Source: Lonepinella koalarum (GTDB lineage: Bacteria; Pseudomonadota; Gammaproteobacteria; Enterobacterales; Pasteurellaceae). From it: a DNA stretch of 64,000 nucleotides. Made by a program: the position numbers and the translations under genes. The stretch is taken from positions 744,001 through 808,000 of the forward strand of contig NZ_CP170642.1 of NCBI RefSeq assembly GCF_042926695.1, given 5' to 3'. Position 1 is the stretch's first letter. Every line of letters starts with the position of its first letter. Below are positions 62,101 through 64,000 of this stretch, one piece after another. A model generated the notes under the pieces. It did no database searches. It was not told where the DNA came from and worked only from the letters and a program-made list of their open reading frames with translations.

Positions 62101-64000
62101 ATGGCAGATATTTCAGAATTACTTGATGGCTTAAATGATAAACAACGTGATGCAGTGGCAGCCAAATTAGGCAATTATCTTGTACTCGCTGGGGCGGGCA
62201 GTGGAAAAACACGAGTACTTACGCATCGTATTGCATGGTTGGTTGCGGTGGAAGGTATTTCCGAAGGAAGTATCATGGCAGTAACCTTTACCAATAAAGC
62301 GGCAACAGAAATGCGTCAACGGATTCAAGCTACGCTAGCTCAACATTCTCAACAACATTTATTTTCAATGTGGGTTGGCACATTTCATAGCATCGCTCAT
62401 CGTTTGCTGCGTTCTCATTATGCCGATGCCAAATTACCGCAAGATTTTCAAATTTTAGACAGTGAAGATCAGCTTCGTTTAGTCAAACGATTATTAAAAT
62501 TGCACAATTATGATGATAAAAATTTCCCTCCCAAACATGCTTGTTGGTTTATTAATAAACAGAAAGATGATGGGTTACGCCCCCATCAAATAGATGATAT
62601 GCATGATCGAGAAACTAAAGAGTGGGTACGTATTTATCAGATTTATCAAGAAGCTTGTGATCGCTCAGGATTAGTGGATTTTGCCGAAATCTTATTGCGA
62701 GCCTATGAATTATTTGCTAAAAATCCGTTAATTTTACAAAGTTATCAACGTCGTTTTAGTCAAATTCTAGTGGATGAATTTCAAGATACTAACACTATTC
62801 AATATGCTTGGATCAAATTGTTAGCGGGTAAAACAGGTAACGTGATGATTGTGGGCGATGATGACCAGTCTATTTACGGTTGGCGTGGTGCTCAAATTGA
62901 AAATATTCAACGTTTTAGTCAAGATTTTAGCCAAGTTCAAACCATTCGACTAGAACAAAATTATCGTTCTACCGGCAATATTTTACAATCTGCTAATCAG
63001 TTAATTGCCAATAATGCCAATCGGTTAGGTAAAAATTTGTGGACCAGCGGTGAACAAGGTGAACCTGTTGGCATTTATGCCGCATTTAATGAGCTAGACG
63101 AAGCGCTATTTGTGACATCACAAATTAAAATATGGTTAGAAAATGGTGGACAATTGCATGATTGTGCGGTGCTGTATCGTAGTAATAGCCAGTCTCGGGT
63201 GTTGGAAGAAGCGCTAATTCGATCTGATATTCCTTATCGTATTTATGGAGGCATGCGATTCTTTGAACGACAAGAAATTAAAGATGCGTTAGCCTATTTG
63301 CGATTAGTGAATAATCGTCATGATGACGCGGCATTTGAGCGAGTAATTAATACCCCCGCTCGTGGTATTGGAGAACGCACGCTAGAAACTTTACGTCAAT
63401 TGACGCGCGAACGTCAAATTACCTTATGGCAAGCCACACAAGTCGCCATTACGGATAATAAACTGGCTGGACGAGCCGTGACAGCATTATTACGTTTTGT
63501 AGAATTAGTCAATTCTCTTGCCTTAGAAACTGTCGAAATGCCATTATTTGTTCAAACCGATTTTGTGATTAAGCATTCAGGGTTATACCAAATGTATGAG
63601 CAAGAAAAAGGGGAAAAAGGCGAAGTACGGATCGAAAACTTAGAAGAATTAGTTTCTGCTACTCGAGAATTTATTAAGCCAGCGGAAGCGGAGGAGATGT
63701 CTGACTTAACTGCGTTTTTAACCCATGCATCTCTTGAAGCTGGGGAAGAACAAGCCAGCCCACACCAATCCTGTGTACAAATGATGACTTTACATTCGGC
63801 TAAAGGTTTAGAGTTTCCTCGCGTGTTTATGGTGGGGGTAGAAGAAGGCATTTTCCCAAGTAAACAATCTTTATTTGATGATGATCGTTTACAAGAAGAA
63901 CGCCGTTTAGCCTATGTAGGCATTACGCGAGCCAAACAAAAATTAACTATTTGCTATGCTGAAAGTCGCCGTTTATACAACACGGAAGAACGCCATGTTC
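62101..64000 (+). CDS. uvrD: DNA helicase II UvrD, 5' part
   Basis: UvrD is a 3'-5' superfamily 1 helicase of nucleotide-excision and mismatch repair. The window holds about the first 633 codons, and the frame is open to the end. Visible motifs: Walker A GAGSGKT (residues 31-37), VTFTNKAATEMRQRI, GTFHSIAHRLLR, Walker B VDEFQDTN, GDDDQSIYGWRGAQ, LEQNYRST, and MTLHSAKGLEFPRVF with YVGITRAK near the end. The ATG at 62101 gives the standard start MADISELLDGLNDKQRDAV. Confidence 0.97.
   Translation, partial: MADISELLDGLNDKQRDAVAAKLGNYLVLAGAGSGKTRVLTHRIAWLVAVEGISEGSIMAVTFTNKAATEMRQRIQATLAQHSQQHLFSMWVGTFHSIAHRLLRSHYADAKLPQDFQILDSEDQLRLVKRLLKLHNYDDKNFPPKHACWFINKQKDDGLRPHQIDDMHDRETKEWVRIYQIYQEACDRSGLVDFAEILLRAYELFAKNPLILQSYQRRFSQILVDEFQDTNTIQYAWIKLLAGKTGNVMIVGDDDQSIYGWRGAQIENIQRFSQDFSQVQTIRLEQNYRSTGNILQSANQLIANNANRLGKNLWTSGEQGEPVGIYAAFNELDEALFVTSQIKIWLENGGQLHDCAVLYRSNSQSRVLEEALIRSDIPYRIYGGMRFFERQEIKDALAYLRLVNNRHDDAAFERVINTPARGIGERTLETLRQLTRERQITLWQATQVAITDNKLAGRAVTALLRFVELVNSLALETVEMPLFVQTDFVIKHSGLYQMYEQEKGEKGEVRIENLEELVSATREFIKPAEAEEMSDLTAFLTHASLEAGEEQASPHQSCVQMMTLHSAKGLEFPRVFMVGVEEGIFPSKQSLFDDDRLQEERRLAYVGITRAKQKLTICYAESRRLYNTEERHV

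Overview
The window is a chromosomal stretch of a member of the Pasteurellaceae. Three things show this. The 9-mer AAGTGCGGT (or its complement) recurs throughout, which is the Haemophilus influenzae-type DNA uptake signal (USS). The DNA is AT-rich. Many gene groups match Haemophilus gene order: ribH-nusB-thiL-pgpA-lysE family, msrAB-ccdA-thioredoxin, fdhD/fdx-fdhE, and matP/lonH/fabA. The overall order differs from H. influenzae Rd as I remember it (grxD is not beside ydiJ here), so I leave genus and species open. Nearly all protein genes are intact; the one clearly decayed locus is an IS200/IS605-type element.

Layout. 1-690: 3' end of grxD, a terminator and a tRNA-Val gene. 691-4091: envelope and lysine/peptidoglycan precursor genes (hldE, lpxL-type acyltransferase, dapD). 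4301-8037: a repeat-bearing lipoprotein, then ribH-nusB-thiL-pgpA-LysE-family exporter. 8122-11136: matP, a Lon-like protease and fabA. 11251-12833: a divergent TetR regulator and a DAPG-hydrolase (PhlG)-like gene. 12887-14889: trpBA behind a TrpR-type operator. 15010-16686: divergent modE and modA without modBC, followed by a CRP site and terminator that may delimit a small RNA. 16893-19595: an LTA-synthase-like membrane sulfatase and adk. 19758-22207: yecM, two lipoproteins and argF. 22351-25229: cmk, rpsA, ihfB. 25361-28302: lapA-lapB-pyrF-yciH and sirB2-type gene. 28517-36951: lrp, ftsK, lolA, rarA, serS, ettA, with small palindromic dispersed repeats between some of them. 37110-39337: a periplasmic methionine sulfoxide repair set. 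About 39525-41376: the decayed IS605-type element (tnpA, tnpB, right end with probable omega-RNA). 41526-47336: pyruvate dehydrogenase operon aceE-aceF-lpdA. 47544-53637: mepS/nlpC-type hydrolase, hemH, a hotdog thioesterase, ydiJ and ybhA. 53664-60641: selenocysteine-containing formate dehydrogenase operon (fdoGHI-fdhE) with divergent fdhD. 60679-61749: an AfuA-like periplasmic binding protein preceded by a TPP riboswitch. 62101-end: uvrD, cut by the window edge, behind a LexA box.

Molybdenum and formate metabolism are linked here. ModE and ModA sense and bind molybdate. The Fdo enzyme needs molybdopterin cofactor and selenocysteine. FdhD and FdhE mature it. A Moco-riboswitch-like leader precedes fdhD. 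The most unusual points are the TPP riboswitch in front of an orphan AfuA-like binding protein, the same heptanucleotide repeat (CTGTCAT) inside that riboswitch and behind tnpB, the PhlG-like hydrolase with its TetR neighbour, the CRP-site/terminator pair in a convergent gap, and six single-base +1 frameshifts, all within the IS element. All calls were made by eye from sequence and remembered family features; no database search was run.
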